Part shown: positions 53,719 through 62,680 of the stretch, in pieces
Layout of the letters: each line of letters opens with the position of its first letter
Position numbering within the stretch: position 1 is the stretch's first letter
Assembly (NCBI RefSeq): GCF_001653955.1
Contig: NZ_CP013022.1
Span: 1,302,001-1,366,000, forward strand
Length of the DNA stretch: 64,000 nt
Origin: Francisella persica ATCC VR-331
GTDB taxonomy: Bacteria; Pseudomonadota; Gammaproteobacteria; Francisellales; Francisellaceae
Reading direction: 5' to 3'
Notes under the pieces: model-generated
Told to the model about the DNA's origin: nothing
The model's input: the letters and a program-made list of their open reading frames with translations, nothing else
The model's database searches: none
Translations under genes and position numbers: made by a program

Positions 53719-54999
53719 ATGCTTGATGCTAAATATATTAAAGATAATTTACAACAAGTTGCCAAAAAGCTTGCAACTAGAGGTTATCAGTTTGATATAG
53801 CTGAATTTGAAGCCCAAGATCAAAAAAGAAAATATCTACAAGAAAGAACTCAGGATCTACAATCACAACGCAATACTATTTCAAAAGAAATAGGTCAAAG
53901 AAAAGCTAAAGGTGAAGATACTAGTGACATCTTTACTAGAGTTAATCAAATTAATGAAGAACTAAAGGTTATTGAAAAAGAGCTTAAAGAGCTACAAGAC
54001 TCTATAAATCAAACGCTACTATCAATGCCAAATCTTCCTGCTGATGATGTACCAGTTGGCAAATATGAGAATGATAATATAGAAATAAGAAGATGGGGAA
54101 CACCACGTGAGTTTCATCCAGAAGCTAAAGCAAAAGATCATGCTGATATTGGTAAAATCCTTAATATGATTGATTTTAAATCCGCAGCTAAAATTACTGG
54201 CAGTCGCTTTATGGTACTGAAAAATAAGATCGCTAAACTACATCGTTCCCTATCACAATTTATGCTTGATATGCATACAGAAAAACATGGTTACGAAGAG
54301 TTATATGTGCCATATTTAGTTAATAATGATAGTTTATTCGGTACTGGACAGTTACCAAAATTTGCTGCTGATCTTTTTAAGCTTGAAGGAGATTTTGAAT
54401 ATAGCTTAATACCTACAGCAGAGGTCCCAATCACTAATATAATAAGGGATGAAATTTTAGATACAGAATCTTTACCTAGATACTATACAGCGCATACGCC
54501 TTGCTTTAGAAGTGAAGCTGGCTCATATGGGCGTGATACTAAAGGTATAATTCGTCAGCATCAGTTTGAAAAGGTAGAATTAGTACATATAACTACCGCA
54601 GATAAAGGTGAAAAGTCTCTAGAGTTACTCACATCACATGCTGAAAAAGTCTTACAAAAACTTAATCTACCATATAGAGTCATGAAGTTATGTACTGGTG
54701 ATATAGGCTTTAGTGCTAAAAAGACTTATGACTTAGAAGTATGGCTACCATCGCAAAATACCTACAGAGAAATATCTTCGTGTAGTTGGTGCGGTGACTT
54801 CCAAGCACGCCGTATGAAAGCTCGACATAAAAATTCAAGCATGAAAAAGCCTGAGCTTGTACATACTCTAAATGGTTCTGGTTTGGCAGTTGGTAGAACA
54901 CTTTTGGCAGTTATTGAAAACTATCAGCAGGAGGATGGTTCTATCATGGTTCCTGATGCTCTTATCAACTATATGGGCGGAATTTCAGTTATTAAATAA
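53719..54999 (+). CDS. serS: Seryl-tRNA synthetase
   Basis: Class II synthetase, 426 aa. N-terminal coiled-coil arm that grips the tRNA-Ser long variable arm (about 30-105, [20 protein letters not shown]), then catalytic core with motif 2 [20 protein letters not shown] near 262-281, [16 protein letters not shown], and motif 3 [19 protein letters not shown]. Upstream in-frame ATG at 53695 lies in gpmI; the ATG at 53719 starts [10 protein letters not shown], standard for SerS, with AAGGA about 12 bases before. Confidence 0.97.
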   Translation: MLDAKYIKDNLQQVAKKLATRGYQFDIAEFEAQDQKRKYLQERTQDLQSQRNTISKEIGQRKAKGEDTSDIFTRVNQINEELKVIEKELKELQDSINQTLLSMPNLPADDVPVGKYENDNIEIRRWGTPREFHPEAKAKDHADIGKILNMIDFKSAAKITGSRFMVLKNKIAKLHRSLSQFMLDMHTEKHGYEELYVPYLVNNDSLFGTGQLPKFAADLFKLEGDFEYSLIPTAEVPITNIIRDEILDTESLPRYYTAHTPCFRSEAGSYGRDTKGIIRQHQFEKVELVHITTADKGEKSLELLTSHAEKVLQKLNLPYRVMKLCTGDIGFSAKKTYDLEVWLPSQNTYREISSCSWCGDFQARRMKARHKNSSMKKPELVHTLNGSGLAVGRTLLAVIENYQQEDGSIMVPDALINYMGGISVIK

Positions 55000-55102
55000 A
55001 TCGCTAAATTTGTTATTTTTATTTATTATTAAGAGTAGTAAATATTATTAGCGAATAATGCTAAAATCTTTATACCTAGTTTTATTGACAAAAGAGTAAT
55101 TT

Positions 55103-56002
55103 ATGTATTTAGCTGGTATAGAAGCTGGTGGTACCAAATTTTTTACAACTATTGGTAATACCAACGGTAATGTGATAGAGTGTCATCGTACAGACACAAC
55201 CACTCCAAACGAAACGATGTCTGAGGTTATTAAGGTTCTAAAAGATTATCAAAAGAAATATGATATTAAAGCTATAGGCTTGGCATGCTTTGGACCTATT
55301 GATATTAATCCCAGCTCGAAAACTTATGGTCATATCATAAACACTCCAAAAATAGCATGGCAAAATTTTGATATTGTCAGTGCTGTGAAGTCAACCTACT
55401 CATGTCCAATTGGATTTAATACAGATGTAAATGCAGCAGCAATCTGTGAACAACTATGGGGCTGTGCTCAAGATATCAGCAATTTTATTTACCTTACCAT
55501 TGGTACAGGTGTTGGTGGTGGGATTATTTGTAATAACCAGCTAATTCAAGGAGCAATGCATCCAGAAATTGGTCATTTATTAATACCACAAAACCTGCAA
55601 GATAACTTTGAAGGTTGTTGTCCCTTTCATGGTAATTGTGTTGAGGGATTAGCATCTGGTACAGCAATTAATAGGCGCTGGAATGTTAACTCATCTAGTA
55701 TATTACCAGATGATCATATCGCATGGCAGTTTGAGGCAGAGTATTTAGCAACAGCATTAGTTAACTATATATGCTCATTCTCTCCTGAGAGGATTATTCT
55801 CGGTGGTGGTGTAATGCATAAGACAATCTTATTTGATATGATTCGCAAAAATGTTACCAAATACCTAAATAAATACCTTGATTACATTGCGTTAAAAGAT
55901 ATGACTAAATTTATAGTTCCTGCATCATTTGGTGATAACACTGGTGTAAAAGGATCTCTTGCTCTTGCATTAGAAACTTTTAATAACTCCAAAGCAAAGT
56001 AA
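55103..56002 (+). CDS. ROK-family sugar kinase (fructokinase-like)
   Basis: Cytoplasmic hexose kinase. N-terminal ATP site IEAGGTKFFTTIG near 5-17, NTDVNAAAICEQLWG with the catalytic aspartate region, TIGTGVGGGIICN, and zinc motif EIGHLLIP with CCPFHGNCVEGLASGTAI near 175-192, where the C-P-x-H-G-x-C-x-E-G block is the hallmark of bacterial ROK fructokinases (ScrK/GmuE type). 299 aa is normal. Substrate could be fructose or mannose. Own spacer of about 100 bases before it. Confidence 0.88.
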   Translation: MYLAGIEAGGTKFFTTIGNTNGNVIECHRTDTTTPNETMSEVIKVLKDYQKKYDIKAIGLACFGPIDINPSSKTYGHIINTPKIAWQNFDIVSAVKSTYSCPIGFNTDVNAAAICEQLWGCAQDISNFIYLTIGTGVGGGIICNNQLIQGAMHPEIGHLLIPQNLQDNFEGCCPFHGNCVEGLASGTAINRRWNVNSSSILPDDHIAWQFEAEYLATALVNYICSFSPERIILGGGVMHKTILFDMIRKNVTKYLNKYLDYIALKDMTKFIVPASFGDNTGVKGSLALALETFNNSKAK

Positions 56003-56079
56003 TATAGTATAAATTATTCTTATATTATCTATGCTTTACTGTTAAAATTTTTTTAGACACAATTAAATACTAACATAAA

Positions 56080-57339
56080 TTGATAAAAAAAATATTTTCT
56101 AATCATATTTTATCTAAATCTTTACAGACTATGATGTTACAAGCAGTAGGTCAAGGATGTGCCTTTATTACTGCTATTCTTTTAGCTCGACATCTAACTA
56201 TTAGTGATTATGGTTTTTATATTTTTGGTGTTACAGCTGCAACTATTTTAGCTGTGATCGCGACAATGGGTGGTGGTGGTATCTTAGCACGCACTTGGGG
56301 TAAATCAGATTTAGTCGATAAATTTCAAAGAAACAAAGAAACTTTTTTGGTTCATAATTGGTATTTCAAAAGAGGTTTCACTATAGTAATTATAATAATT
56401 GCTATAATAATCTTTTATAATCACTCCAGATGTCATGATAACTCGATAGAGAACTTTGCACTACTATTCACCGTGCCATTTTTTATGGCGAATATACTTC
56501 AATCTTTCTTTGTTGCCAGAAGAGTAGTCATCCTTGCTAACCTACTTCAACTTGGTCTGAGAATTATTATGCTCTTTTTGACCGTAGTTTTTGCGTTTTT
56601 GTACATAAAAAATACAGCCATTCTTATTGGTACGATGATGATTATCATGACAATATATACGACATCTATATGGCTTATTCAAACATCAAAATATACTTTT
56701 GCTAGCTCAAAACCGATTGGTAGCAACATATCATTTGCTCTAATGCAGTGGGGCTTATTGTTACTATCGCAAATAGACATTATAATCTTAAAAGTATTAT
56801 CAACACCAGCAAATATTGCTCTCTACGGTGTTGCACTACAACTTGGTGCCTTAATTAGCTTTGTATTAAATGCAGTTAATTCAAATGTATTATCACAAAT
56901 TGCCGATGATTATAAAAATTGCTCTAGAGAAGAGTTTCAAAATAAAATAACTTCTTATACTAGAATTATATTTATACTTTCAATATTTGCTATTCTATGG
57001 CTTATTATTTGTGGTTATCCAATTACTTTAATGTATGGTAAAAAATATATCGTATCGTATTTTATCTTTTGCATATTAATGGTTGGACAAATAATAAATG
57101 TTATCTCTGGTTGTGTTGCTACAATTCTTAATATGGTAGGATATGAAAAAAACACATGTTTTGCTTTCTATATCGCTCTAGTTATTAATATAGTGCTAGG
57201 AGTAATTTTTACGCTTTATTGGGGCGTATATGGTCTTGCAGTTGCCTCAAGCTTATCAATGATATATTGGAATATTCATCTACTTTACAAAGTAATTACA
57301 CAAATAAAAATAAATCCAACTATATTTATCTTTAGGTAA
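56080..57339 (+). CDS. Polysaccharide biosynthesis/flippase-like membrane protein
   Basis: Integral membrane protein of 419 aa with about 12 hydrophobic segments. VGQGCAFITAILLARHLTIS, DYGFYIFGVTAATILA and WGLLLLSQIDIIILKVLSTP fit the MOP (MATE-like) exporter superfamily, polysaccharide flippase branch. A glycine in AVGQG and Y-G-x-Y near the first loop are typical. The start is a TTG at 56080 with weak ribosome site; an ATG lies 33 codons in. No glycosyltransferase genes near, so the lipid-linked substrate is unknown. Confidence 0.78.
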   Translation: MIKKIFSNHILSKSLQTMMLQAVGQGCAFITAILLARHLTISDYGFYIFGVTAATILAVIATMGGGGILARTWGKSDLVDKFQRNKETFLVHNWYFKRGFTIVIIIIAIIIFYNHSRCHDNSIENFALLFTVPFFMANILQSFFVARRVVILANLLQLGLRIIMLFLTVVFAFLYIKNTAILIGTMMIIMTIYTTSIWLIQTSKYTFASSKPIGSNISFALMQWGLLLLSQIDIIILKVLSTPANIALYGVALQLGALISFVLNAVNSNVLSQIADDYKNCSREEFQNKITSYTRIIFILSIFAILWLIICGYPITLMYGKKYIVSYFIFCILMVGQIINVISGCVATILNMVGYEKNTCFAFYIALVINIVLGVIFTLYWGVYGLAVASSLSMIYWNIHLLYKVITQIKINPTIFIFR

Positions 57340-57347
57340 GTTATTTT

Positions 57348-57548
57348 CTAAACTGTAGTGCTATTACTTTTAGCAGCATTATTGAGAGTTTTTGAAACAT
57401 TATTAACAGCTTGATTAACTGTTTCTTTAGCAGCTTTTATAGGCTTGATCCTCATATTTGCTACTAAAAGTAAAGTTCCTACAAGCATCAGAAAAATCAC
57501 AAGAGGCATATTTATATTTTCTATGATTATTTTAAGGAATTTTTTCAT
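57348..57548 (-). CDS. Small single-pass membrane protein, unknown function
   Basis: 66 aa. One hydrophobic segment (PLVIFLMLVGTLLLVAN, about 15-31) after a basic amphipathic start, then a basic tail of 30 residues (RIKPIKAAKETVNQAVNN and VSKTLNNAAKSNSTTV) rich in Asn, Ala, Lys and Val with a helical, coiled-coil-like pattern. Orientation by the positive-inside rule is ambiguous. It is 29 bases downstream of another small exported protein on the same strand, suggesting one transcript. I do not recognise a family. Confidence 0.6.
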   Translation of the reverse strand: MKKFLKIIIENINMPLVIFLMLVGTLLLVANMRIKPIKAAKETVNQAVNNVSKTLNNAAKSNSTTV

Positions 57549-57576
57549 ATAGCTATCACCATAATGTTTTACTTAG

Positions 57577-57969
57577 CTAGAATGTGTTATCACCATCACC
57601 ATCATCATCAAAGTCTTGTTTAAAACTCTGTGCTTTATCTTGGGTATTATTTGCTATTTTTTCTAATGCATATTCACTTTGATCTGTTTGCTTTGTTAGC
57701 TCAGCTTGAGCAACTTTGGCTTTATTGGATACCGTATTAGCAGCTTGTGAAGCATCTTTCTCAATGTCTTTTGAAGTTTGAGCTATTTTTTTAGAAACTT
57801 GAGATGTCGTTTTTATATTAGTTTGTACCTGCTTGACATTTTGACTTAATTTCATACCTATTTGGTATGAATCTTTTTGTGTGATTAAATTAGTTAATTC
57901 CTCATTAGCAAATACTGTCGATATAGACAAACCTATAGTCGCAATTAATGTTAAAGCTAATCTTTTCAT
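57577..57969 (-). CDS. Small secreted protein with helical Lys/Gln/Ala-rich body and acidic tail
   Basis: 130 aa. Signal peptide MKRLALTLIATIGLSISTVF then AN (cleavage after A21 or near), then a body of about 90 residues with heptad-like patterns (QVQTNIKTTSQVSKKIAQTS, KDIEKDASQAANTVSNKAKV) that should form an extended helix, and an acidic end DFDDDGDGDNTF. The Asp-rich tail resembles D-x-D-x-D-G calcium-binding loops. No cysteine for lipidation. Followed closely by the small membrane protein at 57348. AGGAG-type site before the ATG. No family recognised; likely periplasmic. Confidence 0.65.
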   Translation of the reverse strand: MKRLALTLIATIGLSISTVFANEELTNLITQKDSYQIGMKLSQNVKQVQTNIKTTSQVSKKIAQTSKDIEKDASQAANTVSNKAKVAQAELTKQTDQSEYALEKIANNTQDKAQSFKQDFDDDGDGDNTF

Positions 57970-58054
57970 TCATAAATCTCCTTTTACTTTTTTTATCTTC
58001 AGGCCCATTCTAGATATTAAACAACCATACCATGGGATGCTTCATTTATATCTA

Positions 58055-58292
58055 TTATTTCTTGATTTGTTTTACAGCTTTATCAGATTTCTCTATATTT
58101 GCTTTAGCACCTTCAGACTCAATGCCATTCAATGTTTTTGCAGTCTGAGATTGAGTCTGTGTTATATTCACATCACTATTAACAACCTATGATGGCACAC
58201 CCATAGTAGTAGGTTGAGATGTTGCGCTACACAATAATGGCACTACCAATAAACTTATTGTGATTAATTAATAAAGATTATTTGTTTTGCAT
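58055..58292 (-). pseudogene. Broken small lipoprotein gene
   Basis: GGGGAAG before an ATG at 58292 starts MQNK then a stop. In another frame ISLLVVPLLCSATSQPTTMG forms the end of a lipoprotein signal with a PLLC lipobox, followed after an internal stop by VVNSDVNITQTQSQTAKTLN and GIESEGAKANIEKSDKAVKQ, ending IKK at the TAA at 58055-58057. The Thr/Gln/Ala/Lys-rich body resembles the two small exported proteins next to it. One frameshift in the signal and one stop. Confidence 0.6.
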
Positions 58293-58401
58293 ACTTCCCC
58301 TTAAGCTTTATTTGGATAATATAGAAATTACCATAAAACTTATAAATTTACTATATTTTAGGACTGAGTTTAGCTAGTTTTAAGAAGTTTATGTTTGATT
58401 A

Positions 58402-58410
58402 TGCTATAAT
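58402..58410 (+). promoter_or_regulatory. Extended -10 promoter element for cydDC
   Basis: TGC followed by a perfect TATAAT (58405-58410), the extended -10 form that needs no strong -35 box. It lies 32 bases before the cydD start. Confidence 0.5.
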
Positions 58411-58441
58411 CTAGGCAATACTAAAATTAAAAAATATCTAA

Positions 58442-60223
58442 ATGCTTTCAGAAGCTTCAAAAGAAGATAAAAAAGTAGCTAGAAAATGGCTGAAACAAAT
58501 CTCTTATCCTGCTAAAGGATTGGTTAAGCTAACTGTACTTGTAGCTTTTTTAAGTGGCTTGCTATTAATCGGACAATTATATTTATTAGCTCATATATCC
58601 TATGATGCATATCTACAAAATTCGACACAAACCCAATTTATTATTTATTTTGTTCTAATTATCCTTATAGTCTTAATGAGAGCTAGTCTTAGTTGGATTA
58701 GAGAAATTGTAAGTTATAAAGCGGCTATAATAGTTAAGAAACAAATTCGTGAAGATATTTTGGCTCATGTAAATCAACTTGGTCCAATTGAGCTAAATAA
58801 AACTTCTAATGCGAATATAATTACAAGTGTGATGGAACAAGTTGAAGGCTTAACAGGTTTCTTGACTAAATTTTTACCTCAAGTAACTCTATCTGGATTA
58901 ATGCCTTTAGCCATATTAGTATTCATATTCCCACAAAGTATAGTCTGTGGAATACTTCTATTGATATGTGCGCCACTTATTCCACTTTTTATGGTACTAG
59001 TTGGTTTAGGTGCTGAATCTGAGAGCCAAAAGCATTTCAAGGCACTTGCTAGAATGAGTCTAACTTTTCTAGATACGCTCAAAGGCCTAACTACACTTAA
59101 GCTTTTTGATAAAAGTAAAAGCCATATTCAAACTATTTTTCTAGCTTCTGATAATTATAGAATTAGAACTATGAAAGTACTTAAAATTGCTTTTTTATCA
59201 TCAGCAATTTTAGAATTTTTTGCCGCAGCTTCTATTGCATTGGTAGCAGTATATCTTGGCATAGGCTTTATAAATACAAGCGTAGATAATAATATCTGGT
59301 GGTCACTGGATAATATTACTTTGCAGGGCGGTTTATTTATACTACTACTTGCTCCAGAATTTTTTATGCCATTGCGTGAACTTAGCACACATTATCATGC
59401 AAAAGCTGAAGCTGTTGGCGCTGCTCTAGAAATTACTAAGATATTTAAAATGCAACCTTCTCATCAAGCTAGAGATAAAATATTTACTGATAAAATCAAT
59501 AATATCAAAATTAAAAATTTAACTGTTAAATATGCTGAAAAGATAGCTCTTGATAATATTTCTCTAGAAATCAAGGATAAAGAAAAAATAGCTATAGTTG
59601 GCACTAGTGGCTCTGGTAAAACAACTCTAATAAACACTCTACTTGGTTTTATAAAATATCATGGCAATATTCTAATTAACAATAATAACGAACTAAAGGA
59701 TCTCGAAGAAAAATCTTGGCTAATGAACATCTCTTGGTTAGGACAAAACTCCTCGCTATTCAAAGGAACAATAAAAAGTAATTTACTATTAGCAAACAAC
59801 GATGCTAGTGATGAAGAAATTACCGCAGCTATAACAAATGCTGATCTTAAAGAGTTTATTGAATCTTTAAACAATGGTTTAGCTACAGAAATTGGTGAAC
59901 AAAATATTGGTTTATCAGGTGGTCAAGCACAAAGATTAGCTCTAGCTCGAGCGTATCTCAAGCCACATGATGTTCTTATCCTTGATGAGCCTACAGCAAG
60001 TCTTGATAAAAATAGCGAAGAAAAAATTATCGAATCACTTAAAGCAAACTGGGACAATAAAACTGTTATCATGTTAACTCATAAACTAAGCTTTTTAGAT
60101 TGTGTGGATAGAATTGTAGTTTTAGCAGATGGAAAAATAATTGAAATAGGAGAATTTAAAGAATTAATTAGTAATCAAAATAGTGAATTCTATAATTTCT
60201 ATAGAAACGAGGTAACAGCATGA
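58442..60223 (+). CDS. cydD: Glutathione/cysteine exporter subunit CydD (cytochrome bd assembly)
   Basis: Half of the heterodimeric ABC exporter that moves cysteine and glutathione to the periplasm, required for cytochrome bd maturation. N-terminal transmembrane domain of about six helices (20-320), ATPase domain with Walker A GTSGSGKTTLIN near 387, signature LSGGQAQRLALARAYL and Walker B VLILDEPTASLD. 593 aa is normal for CydD. It overlaps cydC by four bases (ATGA). Confidence 0.93.
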   Translation: MLSEASKEDKKVARKWLKQISYPAKGLVKLTVLVAFLSGLLLIGQLYLLAHISYDAYLQNSTQTQFIIYFVLIILIVLMRASLSWIREIVSYKAAIIVKKQIREDILAHVNQLGPIELNKTSNANIITSVMEQVEGLTGFLTKFLPQVTLSGLMPLAILVFIFPQSIVCGILLLICAPLIPLFMVLVGLGAESESQKHFKALARMSLTFLDTLKGLTTLKLFDKSKSHIQTIFLASDNYRIRTMKVLKIAFLSSAILEFFAAASIALVAVYLGIGFINTSVDNNIWWSLDNITLQGGLFILLLAPEFFMPLRELSTHYHAKAEAVGAALEITKIFKMQPSHQARDKIFTDKINNIKIKNLTVKYAEKIALDNISLEIKDKEKIAIVGTSGSGKTTLINTLLGFIKYHGNILINNNNELKDLEEKSWLMNISWLGQNSSLFKGTIKSNLLLANNDASDEEITAAITNADLKEFIESLNNGLATEIGEQNIGLSGGQAQRLALARAYLKPHDVLILDEPTASLDKNSEEKIIESLKANWDNKTVIMLTHKLSFLDCVDRIVVLADGKIIEIGEFKELISNQNSEFYNFYRNEVTA

Positions 60224-61869
60224 GAAATTTAATCCCTTTTATAAAACTGTTTAAAAATCAAACTCAATGGATGCTTTTAGGTACTCTACTTGCATGGTCA
60301 GCGATACTTATGGGAATTGGGCTAATGTCATTATCTGGCTGGTTTATCTCATATACTGGATATTTAGCAACAACTACTTATGCTATAGCTACTTCATTTA
60401 ATTATTTTTATCCTTCTGCTGGAGTACGATCTTTTTCTCTTGGTAGAATTCTAAGTAGATATGGTGAAAGAATACTAACACATGAAGCAACTTTTAGAAT
60501 AATTACAGATATTCGTGTTTGGTTCTACAAAAAGCTTGAACCTCTTGTACCATCTCACTTATACAAATACAAAAGTGGTGATTTACTTACACGCCTAGTT
60601 AATGATATAGGTGCTTTAGATAATCTATATATTCGTATAATCTCTCCAACAATTGTATTTATCTTAGCTAGTATAGCTATAGCTTTGCTGTTTAGTTTTT
60701 TTAGTTTCAGGTTGGCTTTATTAACACTATTATCTTTACTATTAATAGGCTTTATTATACCTTTAATTAGTAGCTTTATGGCTCTAAAAAAAACCCAAGA
60801 TCTTAATCATACTAGTGCTGAACTAAAAACTAACATTACAGAACATGTAAACTCTCTAACTGAACTAAAAATCTTTGATTTAGAAAGTAAGCATTTTGAG
60901 AATATTAAACAACAAAACTCTAAATTATTAAAGCAAGAAGAAAAAATTAGTATTATTAGTGGCTTTGGTAGTGCATTAATTACTTTAGCACTGGGTTTAA
61001 CTGTTGTTATGGTTACAATCTTTGCAGTTAACCTAACTCAAAATGGCTATATTAGTGGTGCATTTATAGCGTTAATATTTCTTGCAATAATGGCAATGTC
61101 TGAATCAATTATGCCTTTGCCATTAGCATACCAATATCTTGGTAAAACACTTTCTGCTTCAAAGCGGATTTTGAACATCACAGATGCTAAAGCAGATATT
61201 GATTATCCAGTAAATTCCAATATACAGTTAGATAACTATAATATTAATTTTAATAGAGTTGATTTTGGATATAACTCAGAGCAATCTGTGCTTAAAGATT
61301 TTTGTTTAGAAATCAAACAGAATGAAAAGGTTGCCATTTTTGCACCCACAGGAAAAGGTAAATCTACTATCATTAATCTTTTAGCTAGATTTTGGGATGT
61401 CAATAGTGGTGAAATAACTATTGGCAGTAAAAACATTAAAGAATTTAGTGAGCATCAACTTAGAAATCTAATGACCGTGATAAACCAATCTCCACATATT
61501 TTTAATACGACTATCAAGGAAAATCTAATTATTGCTAAAGATAATGCTTCTGAGGATCAACTTATTAAAGCTTTAGAAAAAGTTAAGCTGAGAAAGTATG
61601 TTGAATCACTTCCAAAAGGGCTTAATACATGGACTGGTGAGCTTGGTAGACAACTATCAGGCGGTCAACAAAAGTGTTTAGCTTTAGCTCGTGCATTCTT
61701 ACAACATAAACCTATACTTATATTAGATGAACCTACAGAAGGACTAGATAAAGAGACTGAAAGATTAGTTTTTGAAAATCTAATTGAACTTATGCACAGT
61801 AAAACGGTTATTTTTATAACTCATAATGCTAAGCTTTTAGATAAATTTGATAGAGTTATTAAATTATAA
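60220..61869 (+). CDS. cydC: Glutathione/cysteine exporter subunit CydC (cytochrome bd assembly)
   Basis: Partner of CydD (549 aa). Six-helix domain with SLSGWFISYTGYLATTT and SAGVRSFSLGRILSRYGERI, the latter a CydC hallmark. ATPase domain with Walker A FAPTGKGKSTIINLLARF, where the usual second Ser/Gly is K-G-K-S, signature LSGGQQKCLALARAFL (an unusual C in place of the R after QQ) and Walker B LILDEPTEGLD. Start ATG overlaps the cydD stop. cydAB are not in view. Confidence 0.92.
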   Translation: MRNLIPFIKLFKNQTQWMLLGTLLAWSAILMGIGLMSLSGWFISYTGYLATTTYAIATSFNYFYPSAGVRSFSLGRILSRYGERILTHEATFRIITDIRVWFYKKLEPLVPSHLYKYKSGDLLTRLVNDIGALDNLYIRIISPTIVFILASIAIALLFSFFSFRLALLTLLSLLLIGFIIPLISSFMALKKTQDLNHTSAELKTNITEHVNSLTELKIFDLESKHFENIKQQNSKLLKQEEKISIISGFGSALITLALGLTVVMVTIFAVNLTQNGYISGAFIALIFLAIMAMSESIMPLPLAYQYLGKTLSASKRILNITDAKADIDYPVNSNIQLDNYNINFNRVDFGYNSEQSVLKDFCLEIKQNEKVAIFAPTGKGKSTIINLLARFWDVNSGEITIGSKNIKEFSEHQLRNLMTVINQSPHIFNTTIKENLIIAKDNASEDQLIKALEKVKLRKYVESLPKGLNTWTGELGRQLSGGQQKCLALARAFLQHKPILILDEPTEGLDKETERLVFENLIELMHSKTVIFITHNAKLLDKFDRVIKL

Positions 61870-61870
61870 A

Positions 61871-62140
61871 CTAAGTTCTCAATTCTTGTTTTAATCTATC
61901 AATATCTAAGATAATCACAATCCAAGTTACAGGCACAACTCATAAGGCACTAAGTTGTAACTAGTAAGTATGATAAATCAACTATCTGTGACGCCAGCTA
62001 CTCCTTTTAAGCTAATTAACATAATTAACAGCATAAAAACTTGCTAACTAAACTAAGCTCTATGCCTAAATTGTGCCATATAATATTGTTGCTAATAATA
62101 AATAGCTGTACCATCTAAGTTAAAAATTTCCATACTAACT
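61871..62140 (-). pseudogene. C-terminal remnant of a DAACS (GltP/DctA-like) dicarboxylate/glutamate symporter
   Basis: Minus strand fragments: MEIFNLDGTAIY near 62130-62100, the invariant NLDGTAIY signature of sodium/proton dicarboxylate symporters, then IELSLVSKF, LMLISLKGVAGVTDS (cf. LTSKGxAGV), and LDIDRLKQELRT ending at a TAG at 61871-61873, two bases after the cydC stop. Stops and shifts between them; the N-terminal two-thirds is gone. Confidence 0.75.
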
Positions 62141-62240
62141 AACCTTATAATGTCATGATAAAAATATAGCTTATATTAGTATCTTAAGTAAACTCTTTGG
62201 ATATAATTTAGCAAAATATCTTCAACTGAATTAGTTTGAA

Positions 62241-62277
62241 ATTAAAAAAAATAAAACTGAGTAATTTTCTACTCAGT
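62241..62277 (-). terminator. Rho-independent terminator of ridA
   Basis: ACTGAGTA (62256-62263) and TACTCAGT (62270-62277) are exact complements with a 6-base loop; on the minus strand the hairpin is followed by TTTTATTTTTTTTAA. The stem overlaps the ridA stop codon (62269-62271), so transcription ends immediately after the gene. Confidence 0.85.
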
Positions 62278-62649
62278 AATTGCTATTACTTCTATTTCAA
62301 CTCTCACATCATTTGGTAACCTTGCAACTTCAACACATGAACGAGCTGGAAAATTACCATAAAAAAATGAACTATAAACCTCATCAATTATCTTAAACTC
62401 AGTCATATCTTTGATAAATATAGTTGCTTTTACTACTTTATCTAAATTAGAGCCTGCTGCCTCTAAAACTGCCTTTATATTTTGCATAACTTGGGTTGTT
62501 TGTTCCTTGATACACTCTCCAGAGATTGTACCATCAGGCTTAAGTCCTATTTGTCCAGAAGTGTAAACAAGATTACCAATTTTTATAGCCTGCTCATATG
62601 AGCCTATAGCCTGTGGCGCACTAGTAGTATTAATTTTGATTTTTTGCAT
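62269..62649 (-). CDS. ridA: RidA family enamine/imine deaminase
   Basis: Hydrolyses reactive 2-aminoacrylate and related enamines formed by PLP enzymes such as serine dehydratase. APQAIGSYEQAIKIGNLVYT near 12-31, SGQIGLKPDG, and the active-site arginine in RSCVEVARLPNDVRVEIEVI near 103-122 are typical. 126 aa is full length. The retained sdaA at 5.9-7.3 kb is exactly a source of aminoacrylate, giving a reason to keep it. Isolated between two transporter remnants. Confidence 0.94.
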   Translation of the reverse strand: MQKIKINTTSAPQAIGSYEQAIKIGNLVYTSGQIGLKPDGTISGECIKEQTTQVMQNIKAVLEAAGSNLDKVVKATIFIKDMTEFKIIDEVYSSFFYGNFPARSCVEVARLPNDVRVEIEVIAITE

Positions 62650-62680
62650 TAGATATCCCTCGCTAGTTTATAAGTTGGAT

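Noticed and set aside
58055-58292. Intact plus-strand frame at 57881-58192
   Set aside because: Antisense to the signal region of the secreted protein and to the lipoprotein remnant, with no start signal or protein-like composition.
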